DNA of 64,000 bases from Terricaulis silvestris (GCF_009792355.1 NZ_CP047045.1:930001-994000); one strand, 5' to 3'. Shown: positions 45,010 through 54,698, numbered from the stretch's first letter. Notes: generated by a model from the letters alone, not told the origin. A program made the numbers and translations.

Positions 45010-46071
45010 TCAGGCGCGCGCTTCAAACACAAGATTGAACGGCGTCTCCGCCGCGCGGCGAAACTTCGTAAAGCCCGCTTCCTTCGCGACTTTCTTCAAC
45101 CGCCCTTCGCCCGCCTGCGCGCCCAAGCCCATGCCGACTTCTTGGCTCAGCGACGCCGGCGTGCAGATCAACGTGGACGCCGCGTAGTACACGCGTCCAA
45201 CTGGATTGAGATTGTCCTTCAAATCGTCATGCGCGAACGGCTCGACGATCATCCAGGTTCCATCCGTCGCCATCGTCGACTTCACGTGCTTGCCGGCGCC
45301 GATCGGATCACCCATGTCGTGCAAGCAATCGAAGAACGCCACCATGTCGTACTCGAGCGCCGGGTAGTCCTTAGCGCTGGCTTGTTCGAACATGATGCGC
45401 TTCGAGACCCCGGCTTCCTTCGCCATCTGCTTAGCGCGCACGATCGACGGCGCGTGATAATCGTAGCCATAGAATTTCGACTTCGGGTAGGCGAGCGCCA
45501 TCAGGATCGTCGATGCACCGTGCCCGCAACCAACGTCGGCAACCTTCGCGCCTTTCTCCAACTTCGCCGTTACGCCTTTCAGCGCCGGTATCCACTGTGA
45601 CACTAGGTTCGCGTTGTAGCCCGGCCGGAAGAAACGCTCCGTCCCACGAAAAAGACACGTCGAATGCTCGTGCCAGCCCACGCCTTTGCCGGTCTTGAAC
45701 GCCTCCGCGACCTTGCCTTCGTCCAACCACATCGCTTGCGCCACTTCGAACGCGCCCGCAAAAAACGCCGGCCCGCCCTCGTCAGCAAACGCGCAAGCTT
45801 GCTCGGGATTGAGCTTGAATTTCTTGGTCTTCGGATTGTAGTCGACGTAGCCCGCAGCCGCCTGCGCCGAGAGCCACTCGCGCAAATAGCGCTCCTTGAG
45901 CTTCGTCTTTGTCGCCAGCTCATCCGGCGTCACCGCTTTGCCGTCCGCCATCGCTTTGTAGATGCCCAGCCGATCGCCGATCAGCACCAGCGCCGCGCTC
46001 GCGGTGGCGCCAAGATCGCCGACAAGTTTTCCGAGAAAAGCGTTCAGTTTTTCAGGATTGGGCGCCGTCAT
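45010..46071 (-). CDS. SAM-dependent methyltransferase with winged-helix N-terminus
   Basis: A 353-residue class I methyltransferase. Residues 20-90 form a winged-helix-like dimerisation segment (IGDRLGIYKAMADGKAVTPDELA, LREWLSAQAAAGYV), and the SAM motif I is ADVGCGHGASTI near 177-188. It resembles O-methyltransferase-like proteins of the Rv2258c type. The C-terminal FEARA is short. Substrate unknown. 196 bases separate it from the divergent ABC exporter, with no visible operator. Confidence 0.82.
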   Translation of the reverse strand: MTAPNPEKLNAFLGKLVGDLGATASAALVLIGDRLGIYKAMADGKAVTPDELATKTKLKERYLREWLSAQAAAGYVDYNPKTKKFKLNPEQACAFADEGGPAFFAGAFEVAQAMWLDEGKVAEAFKTGKGVGWHEHSTCLFRGTERFFRPGYNANLVSQWIPALKGVTAKLEKGAKVADVGCGHGASTILMALAYPKSKFYGYDYHAPSIVRAKQMAKEAGVSKRIMFEQASAKDYPALEYDMVAFFDCLHDMGDPIGAGKHVKSTMATDGTWMIVEPFAHDDLKDNLNPVGRVYYAASTLICTPASLSQEVGMGLGAQAGEGRLKKVAKEAGFTKFRRAAETPFNLVFEARA

Positions 46072-46268
46072 CAGCCGTGCCTCCTCGTGCAGGATAAGCA
46101 GGAGCTAACGCCTCTGTTTCAGCGCCCGCAAGCTGTCGTCGTAAATTTTAGATTTGCTCTTTGCTGCGGCGCAATTCGCGCATGAGGATTGTCACAACCG
46201 CGCGTCAATTGCCTGCGCCCGCGCGCCGCGCTTGATCTCGCGGCAAAGCCCCGTACACCTGGACACGC

Positions 46269-47207
46269 ATGAATGCCGCGCTTGAAGCAGAAGGGCTGGT
46301 CAAGCGCTACGGCGCCCGGACCGCGGTCCAGGATCTCAGTTTCTCCGTCCCGCAGGGGGCGATCTACGGCGTGCTCGGCCCTAATGGCGCCGGCAAGTCG
46401 AGCACGCTGCGCATGCTTGTCGGCGTTCTGCGACCGACTGCCGGCCGCATCTCCATTCTCGGCGGCCCCGCGACGCGCGAAACCATGCGCCGCGTCGGCT
46501 ATCTCCCAGAAGAGCGCGGCCTCTATCGCTCCATGAGCGCGCGCTCCGCAATTGCGTATCTCGCGAGGCTCAAAGGCATCAGCTCCAGCAAAGCGCACAA
46601 ACGTGCCGATTTCCTTTTGGAGTCGCATGGCCTCGGCAAACACAAGCGCAAGAAGATCAAAACGCTGTCGAAGGGCATGGCCCAGAAAGTTCAAGTGCTC
46701 GCCTCGATCGCGCACGAGCCCGACCTCATCATCTTCGACGAACCGTTCTCCGGCCTCGATCCCGTCAACCAGCGCGTGCTCGAAGATACCATTCGCGCCG
46801 AAGCCGCCGCCGGTCGCACCATTCTCTTCTCCACCCACGTCATGGAGCACGCCGAACGCCTCTGCGACCGCATCTTACTGATCGCGCACGGCAGCGCGGC
46901 GTTTGAAGGCACTGTACGTGACGCGCTAGCGCTGGCGCCGAGCCTCGCTGTGATCGAAACCGATGGCGCATACGATATTGCACCAGTACTCGGCCCGCGC
47001 GGTTTTACCTGGACAGAAGAGCAGGGCGAGCACGGCAATCGCCGCTGGCGCGTGCGCATCGAAAATGGCCATGACTCGCGCCAGTTGTTGCAAGTGTGCG
47101 TCGAAGCCGGTGCGCCGCTCACGTTGTTCGAACCCGCCCGCGCCAGCCTGCACGAAGCTTTCGTCGCGCTGGTCGGCGATAAAGCCATGCCGAGCGCCGC
47201 CGAATGA
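46269..47207 (+). CDS. ABC transporter ATP-binding protein, NatA-like
   Basis: ATPase of 312 residues for an ABC-2 type exporter. Walker A GPNGAGKSS near 39-47, an LSKGMAQKVQVLASIAHEP signature (Gly in place of the usual second Gly), Walker B IIFDEPFSGLDP and switch His in STHVMEHAER. The C-terminal extension (DUF4162-like) is present in NatA exporters. It overlaps the permease by four bases. The substrate could be sodium, a lipid or a peptide. Confidence 0.85.
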   Translation: MNAALEAEGLVKRYGARTAVQDLSFSVPQGAIYGVLGPNGAGKSSTLRMLVGVLRPTAGRISILGGPATRETMRRVGYLPEERGLYRSMSARSAIAYLARLKGISSSKAHKRADFLLESHGLGKHKRKKIKTLSKGMAQKVQVLASIAHEPDLIIFDEPFSGLDPVNQRVLEDTIRAEAAAGRTILFSTHVMEHAERLCDRILLIAHGSAAFEGTVRDALALAPSLAVIETDGAYDIAPVLGPRGFTWTEEQGEHGNRRWRVRIENGHDSRQLLQVCVEAGAPLTLFEPARASLHEAFVALVGDKAMPSAAE

Positions 47208-48646
47208 GCCTGTCCTCCACGCTCCTCGTCGCCCGCCGCGACTATTTCGCCTATGTCGGCGCGTGGGGCTTTTGGCTCTCGCTGCTCACCGCGCCGCTGA
47301 TCATCGCGCTGCTGATCTTTGCGCCGATCATCCTGGCTCGCGCCGAACCTTCACGCGTACTCGCGGTTGTCGCCGAAAACGCCGCTGACGCGGAAACCGT
47401 CACCGCCGCGTTCGAAGCCAACGCCCGCCGCGAAGCGCGTGGCGAAGTCCGCGCCTATCTCGACGCCGCGGCGCCAACGATTTCGCCTGCCGCCACTGAA
47501 GTCTTCGACGCAGCACCCAATCGCGACGCTGCCATCGCTGCCGCGCGCGCCGTTGTCGCCGCGCAAGCGCCATCGTCATTGCGCGCGTTCCCGCAGCCGA
47601 CGCAGCGTTATCAGCTCGTCACGCCACCGGGCGAAACCATCGAAGCGATGCGACCCTATCTCGACGGCACCCAAATGCTGCTCGACGGCCGCCAGCTCTA
47701 CGGCGCGCTCAACATCCGCCGCGCCGAAGGCGCGCCGATCATCGAATATTGGAGTGTAAACCTCAGCCACGACGAACCGTCCAACATCGCGCGCGGCGCA
47801 TTGCGGCTCGCCATGCAGCGCGAAGCGCTCGCGGCGCAAGGTCTCGCGCCGACCGAGGCCGATCGCATCGATGGACTAGAGCCCAGCGTCGCCCAATTCG
47901 ATCCACGGCCCAGCGCTGGCGAGGGCCGCGTCACCATCCGGGACCGCGCGCCATTCTACGCAGCGCTCGCGCTCGCCTTCATTCTTTGGAGCGTCGTCTT
48001 CTCCGTCGCCAACATGCTGCTCTCCGGCGTCATCGAGGAAAAATCCAACAAGATCCTCGACACGCTCCTGACCAGCGTCAGCCCGATCGAGCTGCTCACC
48101 GGCAAGCTCCTCGGCGTCGCCATGGTGAGCCTCACGCTGTTCCTGTTCTGGGGCGCACTCGGCGGCACACTGCTATCGTTCGCCGCCGAAAGAGCAGGCG
48201 ACTCCATCCTCGGTCAAGTCGCCGCAGCCTTCCTTGAGCCGCGCTTGCTCGCCGCGTTCGCGATCGGCTTCATCGCCGGCTATCTCATGTACGGCGCGAT
48301 TTTCCTCGCGCTCGGCTCACTCTGTGAATCGATCCAGGAAGCGCAAACGCTGCTCGGCCCGGTCGCTCTCGTGCTCGCCGTGCCGATGCTGCTGATCACG
48401 CCCGCGCTCGATAATCCCAACGCGCCCATCGTCGAAGCCGCGAGCTGGATTCCGATCTTCACGCCGTTCCTGCTGCTCGTGCGCGCCCCCGCCGGCCTCA
48501 GCTGGGCCGAGATCGCCGGCATGGGCGGCATCATGATCATCGCGGTGATCGTGATCCTCTGGCTTGCGGCGCGCGTGTTTCGCGCTGGCGTGGTCGATCA
48601 AGTCTCGATGGCCAATTGGCGCGGGCGAAAGAACGCGAAAGAGTAG
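47204..48646 (+). CDS. ABC-2 type permease, NatB-like
   Basis: Permease of 480 residues. One N-terminal helix (FWLSLLTAPLIIALLIFAPIIL) is followed by a long soluble loop, then about six helices from residue 250, with SGVIEEKSNKILDTLLTSVSPIELLTGKLLG typical of NatB/ABC-2 permeases. Translation is coupled to the ATPase by an ATGA overlap. Together they form an efflux pump; the export substrate is not evident. Confidence 0.85.
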   Translation: MSLSSTLLVARRDYFAYVGAWGFWLSLLTAPLIIALLIFAPIILARAEPSRVLAVVAENAADAETVTAAFEANARREARGEVRAYLDAAAPTISPAATEVFDAAPNRDAAIAAARAVVAAQAPSSLRAFPQPTQRYQLVTPPGETIEAMRPYLDGTQMLLDGRQLYGALNIRRAEGAPIIEYWSVNLSHDEPSNIARGALRLAMQREALAAQGLAPTEADRIDGLEPSVAQFDPRPSAGEGRVTIRDRAPFYAALALAFILWSVVFSVANMLLSGVIEEKSNKILDTLLTSVSPIELLTGKLLGVAMVSLTLFLFWGALGGTLLSFAAERAGDSILGQVAAAFLEPRLLAAFAIGFIAGYLMYGAIFLALGSLCESIQEAQTLLGPVALVLAVPMLLITPALDNPNAPIVEAASWIPIFTPFLLLVRAPAGLSWAEIAGMGGIMIIAVIVILWLAARVFRAGVVDQVSMANWRGRKNAKE

Positions 48647-48655
48647 GAGCCGCAC

Positions 48656-49180
48656 ATGAACACGCTGCGTCGCAACCAAGTCCTAGGGATGCTAGGCGCT
48701 GCGCCGGCGGTAGCGATCGCAATCGTGGTTTGGCTCTATGCGCCGCAAATCTTCGCGCACGTTCCGCTCCCCGCCGACGACCCAGGCAGCCGGTTGGCGT
48801 TCGCGGCGCAATGGCTCATCATACCGGGGCTCACGTTGCTTGCCGGAATCTTCGGCGCCTCGCGTCGCGGGTTCTATGCCGATGCAATCGAAGGCACGCG
48901 CACGCCGAAGAGCCAGAGTCTGGAGATCAATCTCCGCTACAACCAGAACACCACCGAGCAGACGCTGCTCGCGGCAATTGCCTGGATGGCCCTTGCGCGC
49001 ATGCTTCCGCACGAACAGCTCGCCCTCATTCCAGCGCTGGCGGTGTTGTTCGCCATTGGCCGCATCACGTTCTGGATCGGCTACGCGCTGCATCCGATGG
49101 GGCGCACGTTCGGCATCAGCCTGACCGTCTTCCCCACGATCATCGCCTATGCCGTCCTGATCTGGGATTTCATCCAGTAG
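48656..49180 (+). CDS. MAPEG family membrane protein
   Basis: A 174-residue four-helix membrane protein of the MAPEG family (glutathione-S-transferase-like). The conserved region NLRYNQNTTEQTLLAAIAWMALAR gives the ENTLEQ-like motif, followed by the IGRITFWIGYALHPMGRTFG helix. AGGAG precedes the ATG. Lying nine bases after NatB, it is probably in the same operon. Eicosanoid-type activity is not to be assumed in bacteria. Confidence 0.85.
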   Translation: MNTLRRNQVLGMLGAAPAVAIAIVVWLYAPQIFAHVPLPADDPGSRLAFAAQWLIIPGLTLLAGIFGASRRGFYADAIEGTRTPKSQSLEINLRYNQNTTEQTLLAAIAWMALARMLPHEQLALIPALAVLFAIGRITFWIGYALHPMGRTFGISLTVFPTIIAYAVLIWDFIQ

Positions 49181-49195
49181 GTTTACGCGAAAAAC

Positions 49196-49226
49196 AAAAA
49201 CGCCGCCCCGAAGGGACGGCGTTTTC
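49196..49226. terminator. bidirectional terminator after the MAPEG gene
   Basis: CGCCGCCC and GGGACGGCG pair around a CGAA loop with one bulged A (49201-49221), flanked by A-runs and TTTT. On the minus strand the loop becomes UUCG and the stem is followed by TTTTTGTTTTT. A near-copy lies at 49934-49963. Confidence 0.75.
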
Positions 49227-49321
49227 CAATGCGATCCAACGCGGCCATCATCACCGAAAAGCTTGCCCTTCGCCATCACCTGTAAGCAAGCTATGCCCCG
49301 TGTCCTGTCGGAGATTGAGCT

Positions 49322-49936
49322 ATGCACCTTCGCTGGTTGTTGCCGATCGCCATCCTTGGTGGCGCTAGCAGCGCTTGGGCTCAAACCGCGCCAGGCGCCG
49401 TCATGCCGGTTCAGCCTCAGATCATTCAGCCACAGGTCATGGCGCCCGCCCGCGTGACCGCACCGGAAGGCATGTCCATCGAGGACGCTGTGCAGTGGGT
49501 CTTGGCCCAATCAGCCCAGGAGTCCGAGGAGGACCTCCGCACCATGATGGAGGCGATGCAGGCGCAAAATCGGCGCCGCCGCGACATGAGAGAGTTTGTC
49601 GCTCGGACGCGTGCGCAGCGCGCTGACATGCAAGCGCCGCAAGTGACGCTATCGCAAACCGCGCAACCGACGGCGCCGACAGTCACGCCGGTTGCCCCGC
49701 CTAATCCCTGCGCAGGATCGACAGCGGTGGAATGGCAAACCTGCGTCGATCATATCCGTACACGCTTAAGCCAAGCTCAGATTCCAGTGGCCAATCGAGC
49801 GCGCATCGAGCGCGCGCTTGCGACGTTGCGAGTCCAACTCACTACCGGCGACAACCCAACGCAGCCGCAATTCACGCGCTCGCAAGCCGTAGCGACCAAC
49901 CTCGTGAGCGAGGTCCAAATGCTGCAGCAGCAATAA
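49322..49936 (+). CDS. hypothetical secreted protein
   Basis: A 204-residue protein with a signal peptide (MHLRWLLPIAILGGASSAWAQ). A Pro/Val/Gln-rich stretch follows, then an acidic helix (SIEDAVQWVLAQSAQESEEDLRTMMEAM), a basic MQAQNRRRRDMREFV, a Pro/Thr-rich linker and one cysteine pair (NPCAGSTAVEWQTCVDH). No family is recognised. It lies between two near-identical terminators and is probably a separate transcription unit. Confidence 0.58.
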   Translation: MHLRWLLPIAILGGASSAWAQTAPGAVMPVQPQIIQPQVMAPARVTAPEGMSIEDAVQWVLAQSAQESEEDLRTMMEAMQAQNRRRRDMREFVARTRAQRADMQAPQVTLSQTAQPTAPTVTPVAPPNPCAGSTAVEWQTCVDHIRTRLSQAQIPVANRARIERALATLRVQLTTGDNPTQPQFTRSQAVATNLVSEVQMLQQQ

Positions 49937-49963
49937 AAAACGCCGCCCCGAAGGACGGCGTTT
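49934..49963. terminator. bidirectional terminator shared with rpsU
   Basis: CGCCG and CGGCG with CC/GG and a bulged A form the stem (49941-49960). On the minus strand it is followed by TTTTTTATTG, so it ends rpsU; on the plus strand by TTTCC. It nearly duplicates the element at 49196-49226. Confidence 0.8.
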
Positions 49964-49987
49964 CCGAAACTCAAACTGAGCCAACTT

Positions 49988-50224
49988 TTACCGGCCCGGA
50001 CGTGGCGGCGGCTTCGGCAGCAGGCCTTCGCGTTGCGCGCGTTTGCGGGCCAGCTTACGGGCGCGGCGGACGGCTTCCGCGCGTTCACGCGCACGCTTTT
50101 CCGACGGCTTCTCGTAATGGTTGCGGCGCTTCATTTCGCGGAAAGTGCCTTCCCGCTGCATCTTCTTTTTGAGCGCCTTCAACGCCTGGTCGACGTTGTT
50201 ATCGCGGACGAAAATCTGTACCAG
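49988..50224 (-). CDS. rpsU: 30S ribosomal protein S21, start codon CTG
   Basis: Ribosomal protein S21 of 78 residues: [47 protein letters not shown] type sequence, with a basic tail. The family begins with M-V-Q-I-F-V. Here the codon before GTA-CAG is CTG at 50224-50222, and no ATG, GTG or TTG lies nearby in frame. GGGAG stands seven bases upstream of the CTG, so initiation at CTG is the best reading. It is divergent from coq9, as in relatives. Confidence 0.82.
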   Translation of the reverse strand: MVQIFVRDNNVDQALKALKKKMQREGTFREMKRRNHYEKPSEKRARERAEAVRRARKLARKRAQREGLLPKPPPRPGR

Positions 50225-50373
50225 GACCCGTCTCCCGTAACCAAAACGAAGCTTGCCGCGGCGCGTTTCGCACCGGGCGTGAAATTGCGAAGGGCGGGGG
50301 ATAGCAAAAGGCCGCGCCCGTGTCCATGCCGCACCGGATCGACGCAAGCGCGCCACAGGCGTAGCGTGTGGGC

Positions 50374-51021
50374 ATGGCCGACATCCCCTCCGCCCGGTTC
50401 CGCGCCCGGATTTTAGAGGCTTTTACCGCCCACGCCGCCCGCCTGGGCTGGACCGCCGCCGCCTTTAAGGCCGCCTGTGAAGAAGTCCAATTGAGCGAAG
50501 GCGAGGCCGCCTTGGCCTGCCCGCACGGGGCGGCCGACCTGTTCGACGCCTTCGCCGACCGCGCCGACGAAGCCATGCTGGCAGCCCTCGACGATCTCGA
50601 TCTCCCGGCCATGCGCTATAGCCAGCGCGTCAAAGCCTGCGTCCAGCTCCGCCTCGAAGCGCAAGCGCCCTACAAGGACGCCGCCCGCGCCATGACCCGC
50701 GCGCTCACCCGCCCAGACCGCGCTCCTATCGCCGCCCGCCTGCTCTGGCGCACCGCTGACCGCATCTGGCGCGCGCTGGGCGACACCTCGACGGACGAAA
50801 ACTTCTACTCCAAGCGCGCCATCCTCTCCGGCGTGCTTGCCAGCACCTACGCGCGCTGGTTTTCCGACGACACCGCCGACCACGAAGCCACCTGGACCTT
50901 CCTCGACGCCCGCATCGCCAACGTCATGCAGTTCGAGAAGTTCAAAGCGCGGCTCAAACCCATTTCGGAAGGCGTTCAAACCGCCGTCGGCGTCGCCGCG
51001 CGCTTCCGTTACGGCCGCTAA
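50374..51021 (+). CDS. coq9: COQ9 family ubiquinone biosynthesis protein
   Basis: A 215-residue TetR-fold protein of the COQ9 family, which binds lipid and helps COQ7-type hydroxylation in ubiquinone synthesis. Seen are [33 protein letters not shown] at the N-terminus, then [27 protein letters not shown] and a [34 protein letters not shown] core, which is diagnostic. An in-frame GTG at 50368 is an alternative start. The neighbouring rpsU is divergent. Confidence 0.9.
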   Translation: MADIPSARFRARILEAFTAHAARLGWTAAAFKAACEEVQLSEGEAALACPHGAADLFDAFADRADEAMLAALDDLDLPAMRYSQRVKACVQLRLEAQAPYKDAARAMTRALTRPDRAPIAARLLWRTADRIWRALGDTSTDENFYSKRAILSGVLASTYARWFSDDTADHEATWTFLDARIANVMQFEKFKARLKPISEGVQTAVGVAARFRYGR

Positions 51022-51100
51022 AATTCCAGCAACGCTGCTGTAAACGGGCCCAACGCATCTTATAGTGCGGTTATCACGGGTCCGTGACCGGAGGCGCGTT

Positions 51101-51445
51101 ATGCAAGCTACTCCTATGCGGCTACTCAACATTGTGCTGTGGCCGCTCACCATCTGGCCGAGCGTGTTCAATCTCGAAAAACACCCGGCCGACAACTACG
51201 CCGAGCGAACCTTCCCCTTGATCGCCACCGCGATCGGCTTTTGGATCTGCGTGGGCCTCATGGCCACGACGCTGATGCAGGGCGGGCTAGCGGCGTTCAC
51301 CGGCGACGGCGGCGATAGCCTCGCCGCGCGGCTCACGCCCGCTTGGGCCGACGGCGTCACCGGCGTGCTCTGGTTCTTCTTGCCGGCGCTCTACATCATC
51401 GGCGTCTGGCTGTTCGCGGCGCGAGACGAAGCGTTTCCGAGCTAG
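51101..51445 (+). CDS. hypothetical membrane protein
   Basis: A 114-residue protein with two hydrophobic helices (FPLIATAIGFWICVGLMATTLM and GVLWFFLPALYIIGVWLFAA). GGAGG stands six bases before the ATG at 51101. The N-terminus MQATPMRLLNIVLWPLTIWPSVFNLEKHPADNYAERT is probably interfacial. No family is recognised. It converges with purK, whose stop it overlaps by four bases. Confidence 0.6.
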   Translation: MQATPMRLLNIVLWPLTIWPSVFNLEKHPADNYAERTFPLIATAIGFWICVGLMATTLMQGGLAAFTGDGGDSLAARLTPAWADGVTGVLWFFLPALYIIGVWLFAARDEAFPS

Positions 51446-52509
51446 AACTTTAGCTTGGTGACGTGACCCATCTTACGGCCGGCACGCGCGTTGCGCTTGC
51501 CGTAAAGGTGGACGCGAGCATCGGGATCGGCCGCGAGCGCCGCCCACGCGTTCGCGTCATCGCCGATCAGATTCAGCATCTCAATCGCTGCCACCCGCGT
51601 CGTCGGCCCAAGCGACCAACCCGCTACCGCGCGCACGTGCTGCTCGAACTGCGAGGTGAGGGCGCCTTCGATGGTCCAGTGCCCGGAATTGTGAACCCGC
51701 GGCGCCATCTCGTTAGCCACCATCGATCCATCCGCCATGACGAAAAACTCAATCGTCAGCACGCCGACATAATCGAACGCCTCGAGCACTTTGGTGGCTG
51801 CATCGCGTGCGGCGCTCACCACCGCGTCACTTACTCGCGCGGGCAGCGTTGTGCGCGAAAGAATGCCGCCGGCGTGCTCGTTCTCACAAAGATCGTAGAA
51901 CGCCACTGCGCCATCCCACCCGCGCACCGCGATGATCGAGACTTCGCGCTCGAACGCGCAGAAACCTTCCAGAATGCCCGGCGCGCCAAGCTTTTCGTAG
52001 GCACCCGGCGCATCAGCGGCGCTCCTGATCCGGATCTGCCCGCGCCCGTCATAACCAAGCCGCCGCGTCTTCAGGATCGCCGGCGCACCAATCTGCGCCA
52101 ACGCCGCATCCAGTTCAGCTTGCGACGACACCGCCGCAAACGCCGGCGTCGCAATCCCCATCGCCGCGAAGAAGCTCTTCTCGTCGAACCGATCCTGCGC
52201 CACCGCCAAAGCGCGCGGCGAGGGCGCCACCCGCGCGCCCGCCGTAGTCAACGCTTCCGCGGTTTCCGCCGGCACGTTCTCGAACTCGGTCGTCACCACG
52301 CTGACGCGCCGCGCAAAATCCACCAGCGCCGCGTGATCCAGATAATTTCCAAGGATCGTCTTCGCCGACACGCGCGACGCTGGGCTGTCTGGTTCATCCG
52401 TGAAGATGCAAACGTCAAACCCAAGCTGCGCCGCCGCGATCGAGAGCATGCGGCCCAATTGTCCGCCGCCGAGAATGCCGATCGTCGAGCCCGGCTTGAG
52501 GGGCGTCAC
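51442..52509 (-). CDS. purK: 5-(carboxyamino)imidazole ribonucleotide synthase
   Basis: ATP-grasp enzyme of 355 residues that makes N5-CAIR from AIR, bicarbonate and ATP. The N-terminal [20 protein letters not shown], the [12 protein letters not shown] motif, [29 protein letters not shown] and the C-terminal [18 protein letters not shown] are diagnostic. Its start overlaps the purE stop by four bases, as in the common purE-purK operon. Confidence 0.95.
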   Translation of the reverse strand: MTPLKPGSTIGILGGGQLGRMLSIAAAQLGFDVCIFTDEPDSPASRVSAKTILGNYLDHAALVDFARRVSVVTTEFENVPAETAEALTTAGARVAPSPRALAVAQDRFDEKSFFAAMGIATPAFAAVSSQAELDAALAQIGAPAILKTRRLGYDGRGQIRIRSAADAPGAYEKLGAPGILEGFCAFEREVSIIAVRGWDGAVAFYDLCENEHAGGILSRTTLPARVSDAVVSAARDAATKVLEAFDYVGVLTIEFFVMADGSMVANEMAPRVHNSGHWTIEGALTSQFEQHVRAVAGWSLGPTTRVAAIEMLNLIGDDANAWAALAADPDARVHLYGKRNARAGRKMGHVTKLKF

Positions 52510-52994
52510 TGCGGGCTCTCTCCCACCGCCGCGGTCTGCGCCGCGCGATATGCTTCCAGCCGCGCCGCCAACGCCTCATCGCTCAGCGCCAAAATCGCCG
52601 CCGCCAACAGCGCCGCGTTCACAGCGCCCGCATCGCCAATCGCCAGCGTCCCAACCGGCACGCCCTTCGGCATCTGCACGATCGACAAGAGGCTATCCAT
52701 ACCCTTCAGCTCGCGGCTCTTGATCGGTACCCCCAGCACCGGCAGCGGCGTCATCGAAGCCGCCATGCCCGGCAGGTGCGCGGCGCCACCCGCGCCGGCG
52801 ATGATCACCTTCAACCCCCGCGCCTTGGCGCTAGTGGCGTAGTCATAGAGCCGTTGCGGGGTGCGATGGGCTGAGACCACCTTGGCCTCGTAGGGGACGC
52901 CCAGCGCCTCGAGCGCCTCGGCCGCCAGCTTCAGCGTCTCCCAGTCGGATTTCGAGCCCATGATGAGGCCGACCGGCGGGTTGGGGGTAGCCAT
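52506..52994 (-). CDS. purE: 5-(carboxyamino)imidazole ribonucleotide mutase
   Basis: Class I PurE of 162 residues, converting N5-CAIR to CAIR in purine synthesis. The signature [29 protein letters not shown] and [54 protein letters not shown] are all typical. It precedes purK with a four-base overlap. Octamer-forming regions are intact. Confidence 0.96.
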   Translation of the reverse strand: MATPNPPVGLIMGSKSDWETLKLAAEALEALGVPYEAKVVSAHRTPQRLYDYATSAKARGLKVIIAGAGGAAHLPGMAASMTPLPVLGVPIKSRELKGMDSLLSIVQMPKGVPVGTLAIGDAGAVNAALLAAAILALSDEALAARLEAYRAAQTAAVGESPQ

Positions 52995-53121
52995 GTTTCG
53001 GCTGCTCCTAAAAAACGGCCCAGTAAATGAACCCGCGCCGCCCGTAAAGCCTGCATCGCCCTGTGGGTTAAGCCCGCCTTTACCAGCAAGGAGTCATGCC
53101 AGGGGTGAGAGGCGCACACCC

Positions 53122-53778
53122 ATGGCCTTCGGCCTAGGCAAACTCGCAAGCGAAACGAGCCAGCTCCTGCAAGAGCTTGGCCTGTCTCGCCGCGACGTTT
53201 CCGAGGCCGCCATCGACGTGATCGAGCGACTCACCGCGGAGCGAAACGAAATCGCCGCCAAGCTGGCGCTGGCCGAAGAGTTGGCCGATCGCGATGCGCT
53301 GGCACCCACGCTGAACCGCCGCGCCTTCCTGCGCGAACTCCACCGCACCATGTCCGAGGTCGAGCGCTACAAGACGCCGGCGGCGGTCCTCTATCTCGAT
53401 CTCGACGGCTTCAAGGCCGTCAACGACGCCTACGGCCATGCCGCCGGCGACGCCATCCTCCGCCATGTCGGCCTGCTGCTCTTGGACAGTGTCCGCGAGT
53501 CCGACGTCGTCGGCCGTCTCGGCGGCGACGAGTTCGGCGTGATCCTCAACCGCGCCAGCGCCGACGAAGCCCGCGCCAAGGCGCAGTCGCTCAGCGACCA
53601 CATCAACAACAGCGCGATTCTGCACGCGGGCGTCGCTCACCGCATCCGCGCCTCCGTCGGCGTCCACCCCATCGCCCTCGCCGAAGACCCCGAGACGGCA
53701 ATCGCCCGCGCCGACGAAGCAATGTACGCGGAAAAACACGCACGGCGCGTCGAGACGCAGGCGTTCGCAGCGTTCTAG
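53122..53778 (+). CDS. diguanylate cyclase (GGDEF) with helical N-terminus
   Basis: A 218-residue cytosolic diguanylate cyclase. Residues 1-55 form a charged coiled coil (VSEAAIDVIERLTAERNEIAAKLALAEEL) and the GGDEF domain follows, with DALAPTLNRRAFL, LDLDGFKAVNDAYGHAAGD and active-site RLGGDEFGV. An RESD inhibitory I-site lies five residues upstream of it. It should make cyclic di-GMP, subject to product inhibition. The frame opens at 52960 but the ATG at 53122 is the sensible start. Polysaccharide genes at the window start are possible clients. Confidence 0.88.
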   Translation: MAFGLGKLASETSQLLQELGLSRRDVSEAAIDVIERLTAERNEIAAKLALAEELADRDALAPTLNRRAFLRELHRTMSEVERYKTPAAVLYLDLDGFKAVNDAYGHAAGDAILRHVGLLLLDSVRESDVVGRLGGDEFGVILNRASADEARAKAQSLSDHINNSAILHAGVAHRIRASVGVHPIALAEDPETAIARADEAMYAEKHARRVETQAFAAF

Positions 53779-53823
53779 ACGCCGGCGCTTTGCACTCCTG
53801 AGAAACGTCGCTTGCGATACGCG

Positions 53824-54690
53824 TCAGATTAAAAGCGTCGCGAGTCCCCATGCGATCAGGACGGCGCCAGCGCCGCGGCCGACCCACTTCCCAATTGGCA
53901 GCACCTTTTCGACTAGCACTAGCGCTGCAAGTGCGGCGATCCAGACGAGATTCATTACGCCGCCTACGAACAGCAACGCCATCAGCATCCAGCAGCAGCC
54001 GACGCAATAGGCGCCGTGCAACGCGCCAAGTCGAAGCGCCCCTGAAGCGTGCGGTCGCCAATGACGTGACAGGAACGCAGCGGGCGCGCGGCAATGAGAC
54101 AGACACATGTTCTTGAGCGGCGAGAGCTGGTAAATCCCCGCGACAATCAAAACGCCGCCCGATAGCCAACGGCTTTGTGAGCCCATGAACAGGGCCGAAA
54201 CCAACCCGGCCTGTTCCAGCGCCCAATAAAGGGCGGTGGCGACCAGCGCGAACGCAAGCCAAATCATAAGGTAGCCAGCCGCGAAGGCGCCGGTCGGCGC
54301 AAGCCGGTCCTGAACCTGCCCTCCCGACAGCGAGTGGCGGTGCACGCGTGCGTAAAGCAGAATCGTCGGCGCAGCACTCGGCGTCATCATTGCGATCATC
54401 ATGATCCACCACATGGCCGCCATCAGCGCCCAGACGGTAGGCGTCCAGGGCGTTGTCATCGCCATGCCACCCATATCCATGCCGGACATACCTATGGCGG
54501 ACATGTCCGGACTCGCTGCGGCCTGCAAATGCGGGAACAACGACAACGTCGTCATCTCCCACGCGCTCTTGCCGAGCCCGGCGCCAACAAGAATGTATCC
54601 CCACGCCAGTACGCACAGCGCCGCGAGGCCCGCCAGCGTGATGGCGCGGTCGTGTTTGAGCAGGCGTTCGATTGCTGGCGCCTCAACCAT
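53824..54690 (-). CDS. DUF2182 integral membrane protein
   Basis: A 288-residue membrane protein of the DUF2182 family (predicted metal-binding). About seven helices are seen, with MAAMWWIMMIAMMTPSAAPTILLYAR, a family signature. Between the first two helices is a Met-rich loop of the form MSAIGMSGMDMGGMAM, and later helices hold MCLSHC and YCVGCCW cysteine clusters. It ends eight bases from the DUF1326 gene upstream. Metal binding, perhaps copper, is suggested by Met and Cys; function unknown. Confidence 0.85.
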   Translation of the reverse strand: MVEAPAIERLLKHDRAITLAGLAALCVLAWGYILVGAGLGKSAWEMTTLSLFPHLQAAASPDMSAIGMSGMDMGGMAMTTPWTPTVWALMAAMWWIMMIAMMTPSAAPTILLYARVHRHSLSGGQVQDRLAPTGAFAAGYLMIWLAFALVATALYWALEQAGLVSALFMGSQSRWLSGGVLIVAGIYQLSPLKNMCLSHCRAPAAFLSRHWRPHASGALRLGALHGAYCVGCCWMLMALLFVGGVMNLVWIAALAALVLVEKVLPIGKWVGRGAGAVLIAWGLATLLI

Positions 54691-54698
54691 GCGTGGCG

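Noticed and set aside
44224-45600. Open frame of 458 codons over the GFA, EVE and methyltransferase genes
   Set aside because: Covers three conserved genes in another frame or on the opposite strand and shows no domain.
46072-46268. Operator or small RNA between methyltransferase and ABC exporter
   Set aside because: No inverted repeat or promoter pair stood out.
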